Below, in pieces: positions 31,139-43,967 of a stretch of DNA of 64,000 nt; position 1 is the first letter of the stretch, and the number at the start of each line of letters is the position of its first letter. The stretch covers positions 18,100,836 to 18,164,835 of the forward strand of contig NC_088805.1 in NCBI RefSeq assembly GCF_011386835.1, given 5' to 3'. The stretch is from Chrysemys picta bellii. Lineage: Eukaryota; Chordata; Testudines; Emydidae. The translations under genes and the position numbers were made by a program. The notes beneath the pieces were generated by a model. It was given only the letters and a program-made list of their open reading frames with translations, did no database searches and had not been told where the DNA came from.

Positions 31139-34100
31139 TGTAATAAAAGGCAAAATTTAGCCCTTAATCTCTGACTATTGCTATTCTCGAGGAGTCCAGT
31201 CTTCCTGTCCCTTCAGTTCTCACTTTTCCTTTGACATGTACTCATACTTTAACTCCCATTAATGTTAATGGTGATTTCATTCAGATCAAGAGAAGACTTG
31301 ATTAGGCTATAGAACGAATACAAAATAAAGCTAGACCACTCTACAGTAGCACCTCAGCAGTTCTCATTTAATATATAAAACCCAATAATTCTCACAAATA
31401 ATCTGGCAGCCTCACCACACGTCTCAGCAAAAATGTAATAGTACAGCTGTAGAGAAGTCTTGTGTTACTAAGACTTCATTACATTTATGGAATATCCTAA
31501 TATACCAGAAGAATTATAAATAATTAAAACTAAACCACGTTTGTCAAAATAAAGAGCTTGAAGTACATTTTGTGATGCAATGTCCTTGATTATTTTACAG
31601 TGTCAGTTCACTTACTAACTCTCAATATACCCTACTTATTAGTGTGAATTATCAAGGTTCTGCTGTGTTATCAAGATGTGGGGTAATTTGTGTCAGATAT
31701 TCAGATTTCCTTTTAAATGCCCACCAGCAGTTTCATTCTGGGTATAGGACAGTTTCAATCCCTCAGTCTCATCTCATATTTCGATACCATGCTTATGAAA
31801 AATTGAACTTTGGTATCAATTTAAGGCCAAACAAAGACTCTCCATATAGATGTAATGACAATATTTTAAGATTAGAATAAATTGTTTTGGAAGTAAAATC
31901 ATAGCACATAATGCACATAGCACATAACTCTGGTTTTGGTAACAGCACAGGCACCGTGCAACTGGGTCTCATGAATAACCCTGTAGCTTACTGGATGATG
32001 GTACAGTCATGCATCAAAGTCACGCAATATAATAAATACTTAGGCCATAACTTAAGTACCACAATAGACCTTCTGTGCCAACTGACAGTGTGACCTCCAT
32101 AACAAGGTTAGGAAATCATCAGCCAGGCACACCAGCCAATTTTTTAAAGCAGGTCACTATAGGCAGAATTCTGTCAATCTAGATAATATGGCTAGAGCTC
32201 TCATGCACAGTTTAAAAAGCAGTTAGAAGTACATTCCCTCATTCTTTAAAGACAACTTCATTTCCACAAGTTTTTATTTAAAGGAAAACCATTCTTTTTG
32301 CATTGAAAAATAATACATCATGTGTTGAAGGAAATTAGGGGCATTCAAGGGAGAAAAATAACTTGATAGATTCCACCACTTGTATAAAATGACATAGGTT
32401 CCTTACATTAAATGTTGCCATGTTAACAAGACTAATTTAATGCTCAAACTGAAAACAGGTACCATGTATTTTACTCAACTTTATTTTTCTGAACTATAAT
32501 CTTTGAACTGTATTTTTTTTAAAGCTACAGGTTTTATTTTAAATCTTTTACATTGGCAAATGTCACTCAACCTTCCAGACTAGCCATCAGGTCACAGGGA
32601 CTCAAGAAGCTACTGAGCACCGTGCAGTCCCTGGGAATTGAGGGCAATGAACACCTTGCAGGAGTGTTCAGCCGCTTGTAGGATCTAGCCTGGGCAGTAC
32701 TGTCTGATATCTCTCTGGATCCTATTCTTGCCCTTCCCGCCCCAGATACAAGTAATTCTCACTGAAGCCATGCAGGAATCAGACTGGCTAAATAAGGAGT
32801 GAAAATGCCTGCAGTTCAATGTAGTAACAGGAGTGAACCTATTAAGCTCTTATACAGGGCATAACTAGAGACAGATCTGAACCAAAATTCCAGATCCAAA
32901 CTCATCTCTAACAGCGTTACAGTTTAAATGTGGATTTGATTCTATTCCCTGCTGAACTATAGACTAACGAAATTTCAGACAAGTATAAAATCCTGTCATT
33001 CAACTGTAGCAAATTAAAAAAATATATAAATTTTCACTGACATCACATTCCTATGTCACTAACTGAGATAATGAGTCATTCAGAAACAAGCAGGAAAGAG
33101 GAAGGGCTAGTGAAATTAATTAAGACAGAATATTATTGGTATTTATAGGTAGGGTTCTCAGAAAAGTACAGTTTAACTTCTATTTGTGGGATATTAAAAT
33201 TGCAGGCTACAGAACCCCTCATCTGGGAACATGAGACTTCTAGCATGGTCCCCTCAAGGCCTCTGCAGTTTATTTTTATGCAAATATTGAAAGAGAACAA
33301 CTACCAATGTACATAGGAAAATGTAGGCAAAGCCTGAGCCAAAATTGGGAAATTTGGAAAGAATGTATCCATTGGGAATGGAATGGAAATTTTAGTTGGG
33401 TGGAAATAAAATAAGCATAATAATAAAGCAATCCTGAGATGTTAATTTTAAGTTTACACTTTGGTCATAAACATTACATTTTTTCCAGATATTTCAGTGG
33501 CTGAATATAAGCAGTCTTTTCAAATGTACAGATTTTACGAGAGAGCGAGACAACTAATTGTCCTATTATCTATGAAGTTAACATTATTAGCCAGGCTACT
33601 TAAGGGAAAGTTTTTACACTTTGTGAAGCAACTTTTAGTACTGCCTCAGCGTCAATTTAACTTTCTATTTCACTCTAGACAATCTCTTTGCAGCATGGAT
33701 GCATCCAGACATCTCCCCAACCATACTGCACTATCCCCACTTATCACTTGAAGACTATACTGGAGAAAGTAGGAAAAACTGTCTCACAAACAAAACCTAA
33801 TGAGATTACAGTTGAAACCACATTTATGGTCAGAATCTTGATAGGGATAATCTTACATTTATATATTTTTATCATTAAGTTTTAAAGCAATTTACAAATT
33901 TAAACTGATGTACAAGCTACTGAATATACAAGGTCACTATGTCCTCCTTTGAAATACAGCCTTTTCCTCAGGGTCTAGGGTGTACACAATAGCAGCCAAA
34001 CAACAGCAAAAAGTAAAGTCACAGATTAGGATAGGAGAATATATTTTGCTGTTAGGCTGGCAGAATACACTAGCTTCCGACTGAATTCGGTAACTTCAAC

Positions 34101-34179
34101 AAGCTTAACACTTTATACTAATTAAACAAGTTACAATAAGGAATAATAAAACTATAGATTTATCATTTCTATAGAAGCC
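31139..34179. other. no gene seen
   Basis: Unique AT-rich sequence with no recognised exon or repeat. Short frames near 31644 and 33461 have no similarity that I recognise. Confidence 0.5.
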
Positions 34180-34425
34180 TACATCTGAGAATCTTAAGCA
34201 GTCTACAAACATTAATACATATTTCTTTTTATGAGATAGTTACAGAAAGAATTCATCACCATGCTCCCCCCCCCTTTTTTTTTTTTAATTTATGAGGAAA
34301 ACCAGAGCCACAGAGAGATTAAATGAATTGTGCAAGGTCATACAGCAAGTCAGTGGCAGAGCCAGGAATAGAATCTGACCTCTTGGCACTTCATCCTGTA
34401 CTTCAGTCACCAGACATTGCCTAAA
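34180..34425 (+). mobile_element. MIR (CORE-SINE) copy
   Basis: GAGCCACAGAGAGATTAAAT, then TGTGCAAGGTCATACAGC and GTCAGTGGCAGAGCCAGGA follow the MIR consensus in order on the plus strand. A C-run and T-run near 34266-34286 interrupt the left part. Confidence 0.75.
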
Positions 34426-34621
34426 CAATTCATAAGCAGAAGTAGTTTTAAATCAAAGCTGTGACAGCTCACAGTATAAAATTTAACATGCTGAAAGCAC
34501 AAGTAATCTGCTTCCTCTCAAGTGGATTCCAAAGCTAGTTCACAGCTCGCCAGCCAAGAATGTTGCAGAAAGGTATGGGAGTGTAAGGCCAAGCAAAGGT
34601 GCTCTCTTGGATCCTGTCCTG

Positions 34622-34863
34622 ATGGCCAAAAGGGTGTGTTTCAATTGTGTCAGCTCAATTAAGTTAGCTTAACACAATTGAAAAGCTTCACTAAGATACA
34701 CACTAACATATATGAAGCCATGTTAGTTGGCTACGTTTTAGCCTATTGGGGAGCCTAGGCTAAAACATGACCAACCCAAACCACTTAATAAGTCTTAATG
34801 GGGCTTTTCAAGTGTTTACTAATTCCATAGAGTTGACAACTGAAACACACCCTTTTTGCCCAT
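34622..34863. mobile_element. MITE with about 30-bp TIRs, GGGTGTGTTTC type
   Basis: The left end ATGGCCAAAAGGGTGTGTTT continues as CAATTGTGTCAGCTC. The right end, reverse-complemented, reads ATGGGCAAAAAGGGTGTGTT and continues as TCAGTTGTCAACTC. A further inner hairpin, TTTTAGCC...GGCTAAAA, lies near 34736-34768. No coding capacity and no clear target duplication. I do not recognise the family. Confidence 0.6.
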
Positions 34864-35339
34864 AAAGCCTTGAAGACCGGGTAGCGGATTCAGTCGCGTC
34901 ACCGCTATTCAGTGTTCACAGTCATCACTAGCTCAAAGAATGTGCATAAGTGCTCCCAAATCAGAGTTTCTACATCAGATCAATTTAGAGTGATCGCACT
35001 AATAATTTTGCTTTTACCACCTCTTCATTAAAAAATAGACACAAATCAAATTTTAGATAGTGCTGAAAGTTCATTTGCTAACTTTGATGGCTTGGAAGTG
35101 CCTGGGGTTTTATCTTTTAATTGGATAACCACTAGACATTAAAATAGCCCGGTTATTCAGAGCACTCAATTTAAGACGTTCTGAATATATAGCACTAAGT
35201 GGACATTACCAGGGAGTGGGATTAAGAGTTGTTCCTCCCTGTCCCCTGTCTATTAAGTAATGGAAGTAAGGAGGACTTCTGTCAGCATTACTGCACACTA
35301 GCACTATACATTTTATATGTCCACCCCAGCTAGGTCAAT

Positions 35340-35420
35340 AAGTCCTTGTCTGCACTGGAATTTAGCTACTGAAGTAGTTGCATCAGTTCAAGTCTGAAGT
35401 GTAGACATGGTTTACACATG
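35340..35420. mobile_element. short MITE remnant, TTGTCTGCACT type
   Basis: CCTTGTCTGCACTGG at the left and CTGAAGTGTAGACATGG at the right are imperfect inverted repeats of the GTCTACACT family that also makes up 14016-14320. Confidence 0.5.
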
Positions 35421-35464
35421 ACAGCGTAACTTGCTCAAGTGCAGCTTATACCTGTTTGAAACTA

Positions 35465-35616
35465 GGCATTGTGACATGCGCAATGGGTCACAGTGCCACT
35501 CATTCAAATTTGGCCTGGCTGCCCCTTCGTCATCATGACAGTGTGAATCATTATGAAGGGGCGATCAGGCCAAACCTGAGTGGCGCTGTGACCACATTCG
35601 CCTGGTCGCAATGCCC
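35465..35616. mobile_element. foldback (palindromic) element
   Basis: Left arm 35465-35538 and right arm 35546-35616 pair over about 70 bp with few mismatches, for example GGTCACAGTGCCACTCA against TGAGTGGCGCTGTGACC and GGCCTGGCTGCCCCTTC against GAAGGGGCGATCAGGCC. The loop is short (about 8 nt). No target duplication was found and I do not recognise the family. Confidence 0.65.
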
Positions 35617-36254
35617 AGAACAAGGAGCTGGGCCCAGCTCCGGAGGACAGTAGCTGCTGCTGTGAGGTGAGTTCAGAGTGGGCTCACTTTGCAAAATTCA
35701 GATCTATGGAAGTACATAGGGAAATACTTTATCGCAGTGACTTCTCCTGAAAATGTATGCCGGCACCGAATGAATATAGCTTTCTCAGAGTTCTGGGGAG
35801 GGAAGACAGAACTGACTGAAAGTTTTTGGCAGTCAAGTCATGTAAACATAACTTGATCTCACCAAAAAAGTCAGTTTGCATATGCAGTCTGGTCAATAAG
35901 GAACGGCTACACAAAACCGTTGCCCAAGTTCTAGGGCAAGAATGATTGTTTAGCGCCTGAAATTTGAGGATTATTTTCCCTGAGAAACTGTCAATTAGCA
36001 TAACTTTAAAACCAGCTCAACTCTTTCTGACTACCAGGCTGTAACTATGACAACAAGATCCAGGAACCTACAATAAATATGATAAAGTGTCAATAACCCA
36101 GTCTTTTACATGTAAATAGATAAAGAATAAGAAAGACAGAGAAGACCCCTACCCGGGCTTTAGCTTCAGTTTTTAAATTTCTTCCATGCTGAGAATGCTA
36201 TCATGTCCCCATTTCCCACTAGAATAACTTAAAAAAAGAGAGGGAGAGAGAGAA

Positions 36255-36528
36255 AAAACCCTTTTGGAAAAATCCTTTAGAACTGAATCTGCAACAGGGA
36301 AGATTTAGGTTAGATATTAGGAAAAACTTTCTAACTATAAGGACAATTAAGCTCTGGAGTAGGCTGCCAATGGAGGCTGGGGAATCCCTGTCATTGGAGG
36401 TTTTTGAGAACAGGTTAGGCAAACACCTGTCTGGGATGGTCTAGGTATGGTTGGTCCTGCCTCAGAGGGCTGAACTAGATGACCTCTCAAGGTCCCGTCC
36501 AGCCCTACATTTCTGTGATTCTATAAAT
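36255..36528 (+). mobile_element. CR1 LINE 3' end, sense
   Basis: Sense-strand end of ORF2 and UTR: GGATTTAGG-type start, then TCTGGAGTAGGCTGCCAATG, ACCTCTCAAGGTCCCGTCCA and the terminal CTACATTTCTGTGATTCTAT. It is the only substantial CR1 piece in plus orientation in the window and is 5'-truncated. Confidence 0.85.
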
Positions 36529-38380
36529 AGAGAATAAGAGCCTTTCTATAGAATTTTTAAACAAAACTATGAAACTCTATAACAAGGATAAAATCTCTAT
36601 TAAAATCTACAGGTTGGTTTAAAAATTCTACAGACAAGATCTAATTCTTTATTAAACTGTATAGATTTTCTGAAGTAATTTCAGAAGAATCTTAGAAATG
36701 AAGCTGAGAGGAAATAAACCTTAATCAAGGTTTTGGCTACTTTTTCCAGTTGTATCTGCATTTTCATATACACCGACAGTTATAGGTCAGAGCTGTGCAT
36801 GGAAGACCACATGGTTATGGAACATTAACCAGAGACACTGTAAGACTTGCCTCAGCACTTAGAGTGGCGATTGGCAAAGATGCCAAAAAATTGCTTCTCT
36901 CTGCCCCATTCAGCAATCCTTGGAGAAATCTGGCGCCTCCCCTTTCCACATGATAATATACAGGAAGTGGCCCACAATGCTGATATCAGATAGTAGCAGC
37001 ATGCAGATCAAGTTCATTATCACTGCGAGCAGGAGAGGAGCAGGCTCTTTACAGCTGACTGACAGCAATTCTGCAAGTAATAGGCTATAAGGAGCCTTAA
37101 AATCAGGTAAGACGTAGTATACTGGCCTTCTGCTATCTAAGAAAATAATCTAAAATTTACCAGAACACTTCCACTGAGCTATCCATCAGCTGGGGCTGGA
37201 CAAACCTCAGACCTCATGTTTATAGGAGAAATGACACTATGTGGAAAATATTACTAGAGATTTAAACACCGGGAACAGAGGAGAGGAGAAAAAGACTGAA
37301 GCCATGGGAGTGAACTAGAAAAGGGAACAAGAAAAAAGGGAGGAAATGGAGAGGGAGAGAAAGAGATGAGGAAACTGGAGGTGAGAAAAAAGAGGAGAGG
37401 ACTGCGAGAAAGAATCAAAAATAGAAAACAAAAACAAAACAAAAAAACAAAATCAGAACAATACATGGAGACAAAGGGGGGGGGCAGCAGACTGAAGACA
37501 GAGTGAGAGAGAATGGAAAAAACATAGGGGAGATACAGCAATGACACCGGGGAAATGAAGGCCTCTGAACATGCCCATCCCAAACAGGAGAGCTCTAAGC
37601 TAACAGTTACAAAGTTGCAGCTTATTCAGTGAATCATAATTCAAATACCATTTCTGCCTTCCATTATAGAAGCTCTCCAACTGTTTCTAGCTATGAATGG
37701 CAGACACCATCCTAGTCTAAATACCTTGAAGCCACAGTACTTAAGGGCAGCAAAAGCTAGCAGGGGCACACACTAGTCTAGGATGATTCAATAAGAGCAA
37801 TAAAGATAATTCAATGCTCCAGATAGATGGGTCATCATGAGGAGACTGAAAAGTGGCTGTCTTCATATCTCTTGCTGAACTATTGCATCTATTGAACTGT
37901 TCACAAAAACTTGCTAACAGAATCCTTGCAGCCACTAATGCTGCAGAGGACTTAGAGTTGTGTATTATTACCGAATAGCTGTTGTACTATTCCCTCCTTG
38001 GCTTAAATATTCCTTTAGGGTTTAGATTGCTTGATGCAACTGGAAAGCATACAGAGACTGTCTTAAGATCAGCCATCCATTCATAATGAATATTTTCAGG
38101 AAGCAATAAAGGATAGGAGCTAAAAATTTAAAAACCCACAGCATTACATCAAAGTCAACCCCAGATTTGAGTTGGTAAGAGCCTTGTTTGTTAGAATATA
38201 TACAGTAAAACATTTTAAAATTTCTTGCTGTTAAATAAGCTATTTTCTAATAGGGAAACAGAAAATCAATAAACTAAAAGCACATTTGTCTTGATGTTCT
38301 GCTAATGCACATACACCCTGCAGCCACTGCATCTTGGACCACGATCTCATCAGATTGCACAATCTAAATAGTTGTATGCA
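36529..38380. other. no gene seen; polypurine tract at 37265-37560
   Basis: AT-rich sequence. From 37265 to about 37560 the plus strand is strongly A/G-rich (GAGAGGAG, GGAGGAAATGGAGAGG), giving a pyrimidine-rich minus strand with an artefactual hydrophobic open frame. Confidence 0.55.
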
Positions 38381-38510
38381 GTTTTGTAGCCATGTTGGTC
38401 CCAGGGTATTAGAGAGACAAAGTGAGTGAGGTAATATCTTTTAATTAGACCAACTTCTGCTGGTGAAACAGACAAGCTTTCAAGCTTACACAGAGCTCTT
38501 CTTCAGGTGT
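38381..38510 (+). mobile_element. SINE, GTAGCCATGTTGGTC type
   Basis: GTAGCCATGTTGGTCCCAGG is the pol III box-A-bearing head. TAATATCTTTTAATTAGACC, CAAGCTTTCAAGCTTACAC and AGAGCTCTTCTTCAGGTGTC follow in the order of the turtle SINE. It is nearly full length for the recognised part. A fragment of the same family is at 20122-20170. Confidence 0.75.
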
Positions 38511-39354
38511 CAGCCTCCTTCAGTGTTTAGAAGGAAAAGCCTGTAGGAAATGGTATATAGGGTACTCAGTAGATGTCACTCTTCCCTTTCAGTCAATACA
38601 TACCAGCATGGGACAGTACAATTTCAGAGGTGTCATACAGCACTCATGGTCAGAGATCCCACTGCACTCCTTGGAAGAATAAATGTCCTGCCTAACTTGT
38701 CTCTATTGTTTTACTATTTCATGTCCTAAATTGTCCTGTAGTAACATGTTGTGCTTTAAGCAGCATTCCACCCCAGAGGTGGCTGCATTCCACCAGTTGG
38801 TGAAGCGTGTAAACAGCTAGTATAATAAGAACAGTACATATTGGGATATTGCTTTTTCAGGTCCCACTGTAGTTTCCAGGAAGAGCTGAAAGGAAGAAAA
38901 ATAGCTCAGACTGTAACTGCTAATCTGACAAAAGACTCAACTTTTAAAGAGGGGGGCGGGGGGAAGCTTGCTAAATCATCAATGCCAGAATAGCAGTCAA
39001 GAACCTGCTTCTGTCCAAGAAAGGTTCATCAAGATGATACAAGGCTGAGAGCTGCTAGCACAGCTGACAAATACCAACTCTATCTGGAAACGGGGAATTT
39101 GAAAGTTCCTATTTTTACATTTTTGAAAGTTTCCTGCTGTGTACTTCCTCTGGAGCTTCCCTCACAATTTTTTAAACCCATCTATGTCTTTTTAAAAATA
39201 CCGAAATTGCTATACCCGTTCAATGAAAGGTTTATTTAATACATTGGAGTAGTTTCCGGAGAACCCAATGCAGGATTGGGGACTCCTCGTTCTAGACACT
39301 GTAAAAACACATATAAAGACATGGTCCCTACCCCAGAGAGCTTCTAATCTAGGA
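38511..39354. other. no gene seen
   Basis: No exon or repeat recognised. Confidence 0.5.
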
Positions 39355-39515
39355 TCTCAAGGCACTTTTACAGACATTAAAAATTTAATCTCCTAACACT
39401 TGTGAGGTAGGTATTATTCCCATTTTATTAATGGGGGCAATAAGGCACAGAGATAAGCGAATCACCCAAGATCACATAGGTAGTCTGTTGCAGAGTCAGA
39501 AATACAGGATATGTC
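39355..39515 (+). mobile_element. MIR (CORE-SINE) copy
   Basis: GTGAGGTAGGTATTATTCCC, then ATTTTATTAATGGGGGCAA, then GGCACAGAGATAAGCGAATC and CCAAGATCACATAGGTAG run in MIR order. Confidence 0.8.
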
Positions 39516-42500
39516 TCAACTACCAATTATGTGTTTTAACTGGTAGATGTTCTTCCATATATAATACAAAGGGGTTTTGAAGAATTTGACTGATGTTTAG
39601 CACATTCTGATATGACAAACTATTTCCCAAACAATCCTTCAGTGATAAGCAATGAGAAAACTATAAACTGTTCTACACTCATATTAATTTTCTGTTAATG
39701 GGAGACATTTACCAAGATGTAGTAACAGAAGTAATGGAAATGGACAAGGAACACTGCATTTTTTGTTTTTAAAGTGCCACTGCTTTACATTTTAAACAAA
39801 AGACGAACAAAGCATTATATGGCTTATGAACAGTTGCCACTATTACTAATGCTCTTCTTTGAGCACTCGGTATATACAGGACCCTGTATTAATTATCCTC
39901 TGTCTTCCTAGCAGTATGTTCTATACACAACATTTACCTCATTATGATAAAAACAAAACCATCAGACTGAACAGAAGCAAATAAACATTTTAATCTACAT
40001 GGTAACACTTTTCAGATTTGTGGAGTGCTGCTCATTTCTGTTTGAGCATCCAGGGACACTGGCATGTGAAGCTAAGTTAGGGCATTAGCTAGTGGTAAAA
40101 AAGTACTCATGAGAAGAGTGTGAAAACAAGGCATCCCTCATGACGCATTTTTAATCACCTATTTTGCTTTCTTTATAATCCCGCCTGTTCCCTTCTCTAC
40201 CCTTCCCTTGCCTACACACAATCACACTGGAAGATAAGATCATTACAGTGCAGCATGGGAAAACTATCACCAGTCAGAAATGAATCAACTGATGCAAAGC
40301 TTTGTATCAGTGCCTGCCATTTGCATCACAAGGAGAGTGTGATGGTATCCCTTCTAGCTTGCAGTCTGTACTGAACATAAATACTGAACCAACATCTTGC
40401 TATACATAAACAACAGATCCAAGATGAGGTCTTCTTATGCTACCACAAAAAATGTTGCTTTTTTTCTTTCAGTTCATCTTGTCAGGATTCCCTGTTATAT
40501 TATACTTTACTAATACCAAAGAATGAGGTTATTTACTCTGGTAAATAATGTCTTACCTTATCAGGTTTCTAACTTGATGCTAGTTCCATGTGACACGTTA
40601 TTGAGAACTCTGTAATGATAGGTCAAAACATAATCAGTATTTACCGAGCCAGATTGGGAAACTGTTAACAAAAAAATTCAAATATATTTCACCACATTTT
40701 AAACTCAGGCATATTATAGTTCATTAGCATGAAGCCCCTCTTCATGGTATTGCTTAGTCACTATTGCTCCAGTAATTCATAAAAGGAAAAAAATGTATTA
40801 TAATTTTGTCTGGTTCTAGCTTCAGCAGCTTAAAAAAACCAAGAACCCAAGAAGCAAAGATGACCAATTTAAACACTGCAGAAAAATTCTATCAATACCC
40901 AAAACAGTGCCCAAAAATCCTATCACTACTCTAAACAAAGAGTTTTTGTTACAACAATGCTGGTTTCATGCCATTTTAGGGAAAAAAAGACTTGCTGCCA
41001 CATGCAGTGTAGACATGCCCTAAGGTTGTTACTGCATTTTAGTAGCCCACTTTCTGTATGTTAAAACACTGATTCTCCTACTTGTATGGTAGGTGTTGGC
41101 AATTTTATCCTGATTGATTTGTACATCTGGAATGATTTCCCTCTGGTTTTAGTTTGCATGGATTTTATATATGAGCAACATTGCTCTACTTGCTTTTATA
41201 TTTAATTTTGTCCCATTTTGTCAGAGAACACCGACCTGATTTTGATCCCACTGAAATAAAATAGCAGAACTTTCATGAATTACAAAGCAAGCAGGACTGG
41301 GCCCCATTTTTGCAACATGGGATTTGTGTTGCCATGGTAAAAGGCTCAAGCTGTAATAAAATTGAACTGTTAAGCTTTGTACAGAACATCAATAACTAAG
41401 GCAAAATTTTCACACTCTACCATCCTACATGGGGGAAGGGAAAGAGAAAAAACTACATAAACATTTTAACATGTTTATATATTAAGCATTTTCATACAAT
41501 TCATGGCTCCTTTTAAAAATATGGAGCCAATCCTGCTCCCTTTACTCATATGAGTAGGCTAGTAACCCTATTGACTTCAATGGGACTATTCATACCAATA
41601 TAGAAAGCAAAATTTGGACCTCTGTTCTTTAACAAATTAAGCAAAGTGATCAAGCATTATGGCATGTACATTATGTACACCAAAGTTTGCTCATTTTAAA
41701 TACTATGAGTGACATTGAGGATAAATTTAGGAATTGCTCTCGGTATAAAAACTGTACAAGAAATTATCTGAAAAATGATGTCTATGATGTACATTTATAC
41801 CATCTCATCGACGGGTTCCAAAGCATTTTACAGATATATGTCTGGATTCACCTTTGCATACATTGGGGCATCATTTCAGAAAAAATTTCAGGGGGAGGGA
41901 GCAAAATTGTGTCAGCATACAGAACATTACAGGTGATTATATTATATCTTGCAAAGTCGGGAAGGGGACAAAAATGAAAGACATAATGGAGCATACAGAC
42001 TTACGAAAAGTTGGGAGGGGGAGACAACTCTCCCCATTGCATATGATGTTCCTGTCATACATTCATACATCCTCATACACATGATTATTTTAAATGTATC
42101 ACAGCAGAAATGTTAGTGCATTTTTTAAAAATGCTTTGGCATCTCAAGGGACATCTGTCAAAAGATCCAGTGTGTCAATCCTTATTTGTGTAAGTAGCCC
42201 TTATCTAAATAGTTTCCCTGAAGTCACTGGGTTTACTTGCATAAGTCAAGGTTGTAGGATCAGGCCCAAAACTGGTACAGTAGCCCCTGATTTAACCAAA
42301 ACTAGCCCACAATTCACACATCTTAAGCACAACTATTAAGAAAGTTTAATTCATTGTTCCTCCTTCTCCCTTCACAAACTGACTTTTTTTTTTTCCTGTT
42401 AAAAAAAATGTAAGGCCAGTAGCCTCACCCCTGTGCATTACCCTAATTTGTCAGTATGTAAAAGTGAAGAAGGAAGATGCATTTTAGTAAGGAAACGGAC

Positions 42501-43421
42501 CTTAATTTCTTCTTTCTAAAAGTTTATACAAAGGCCCAGAAAAATATTGTAAAGTAATTGCTTTAGTGTCCTTTGAGCCCAAGTCCAGAAAGTGTTTTTT
42601 TGACAAGGATGACCATTATGCTAAGGTCAAAGCATATTTTTCCACCATCTGGAATTAGCAAAAAGAAATTCCATCCAGGAGGAAAGGGATCATATTTGAA
42701 ATTCCTTTCATTCCACTGGAGCAATCTCCCAGCTTTTAGAAATTGTTCAAGCTCTGGAAGATGGTTCAAACTAAGATTCCCAAAGGGATTAAGAGAAATG
42801 GGAGGGGAGTCGGCAGGCTGAAGACACAAGCTTTATGTACCAAACATTCTCTTCTATAATTCACGAGGCATGAAATTGCCTCATATATTATTTGGCTTTG
42901 GACCAAAACAAGTCTAGTTTGCCAGTTCAAGAGCAAAACAAATCTATGTGTACAAAAGTGACATGTGTAATAAGCTCATTTCAAGGATTTTAGGATTAAA
43001 ATACTTTAAAAAAACAACAACCTTATATAACATTCTAGTGAATCTTACATTTTCAGATAACACCTAATTCATCCACTTCCCAGGCTCCTAAACAGGGCAT
43101 TGTGCAGTGTACTTCCTATTTTATGCACTCAAGCCTGTATGCCCTCTGCGTAGAATTCCCATTAAGGCATGCAGAAGGAGGCCCTATATGAGCATAATGA
43201 ATCTCCATGCCAGTGCATTGTTTTGCCTGCCTGTACTGCAGCATAGGCATTTCATTTCAGCTATTTTATAGATGGATCCTGCAGTCCTTATGGGGCTAGG
43301 CTCCTGAGTAAGGGCTGAAGGATCAGGTCTAAACTGAGTATGTGCTCAACTTTTTAATAATTCTGTATTTGGGAAATAAGATGCAAAGCTGTGGAGAATT
43401 GCTCCAGGTACATCTACACTA
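39516..43421. other. no gene seen; one short MITE-like motif
   Basis: Unique AT-rich sequence. Around 41522-41610 GAGCCAATCCTGCTCCC and TTGACTTCAATGGGACTAT resemble a turtle MITE. At 41007-41025 GTGTAGACATGCCCTAAGG looks like the right end of a GTCTACACT MITE whose left half is not visible. Confidence 0.45.
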
Positions 43422-43967
43422 CAGGTACATCTATACTTACCTCCGGGTCCGGCGGTAAGCAATCGATCTTCTGGGATCGATCCCGGAAGTGCTCGCCGTC
43501 GACGCCGGTACTCCTGCTCCGTGAGAGGAGTACGCGGAGTCAACGAGGGAGCCTGCCTGCTTCGAACTAAGATACTTCGTATCTAAGTAAGTTCGAACTA
43601 AGATACTTCGACTTCAGCTACGTTATTCATGTAGCTGAAGTTTCGTATCTTAGTTCAAAGTGGGGGGTTTGGCCTGGTCCACACTAACCCCCCACTTCGG
43701 ACTAAGGTACGCAAATTCAGCTACGTTAATAACGTAGCTGAATTCGAAGTACCTTAGTCCGAACTTACTGCGGGTCCAGACGCTGCAGGCAGGCTCTCCC
43801 GTCGATGCCGCGTACTCCTCTCGCTGAGCTGGAGTACCGGCGTCAACGGCAAGCACTTCCGGGATCGATCCGGGATCGATTTATCGCGTCTAGACAAGAC
43901 GCGATAAATCGATCCCAGAAGATCGATCGCTTACATCCGGACCAGGAAGTAAGTATAGACATACCCT
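43422..43967. mobile_element. 546-bp palindromic TIR element
   Basis: The left end GGTACATCTATACTTACC and the right end GGAAGTAAGTATAGACATACCC are inverted. The inverted pairing continues for roughly 230-270 bp per arm: AAGCAATCGATCTTCTGGGA with its partner near 43907-43934, GTCGACGCCGGTACTC with its partner near 43833-43856, and an inner hairpin around ACTTCAGCTACGTTATT. It shares motifs with 14016-14320. The flanking CATCTACACTAC (left) and TTAGTGTGGACC (right) suggest it landed in an older GTCTACACT-type MITE. No coding region; superfamily uncertain. Confidence 0.75.
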
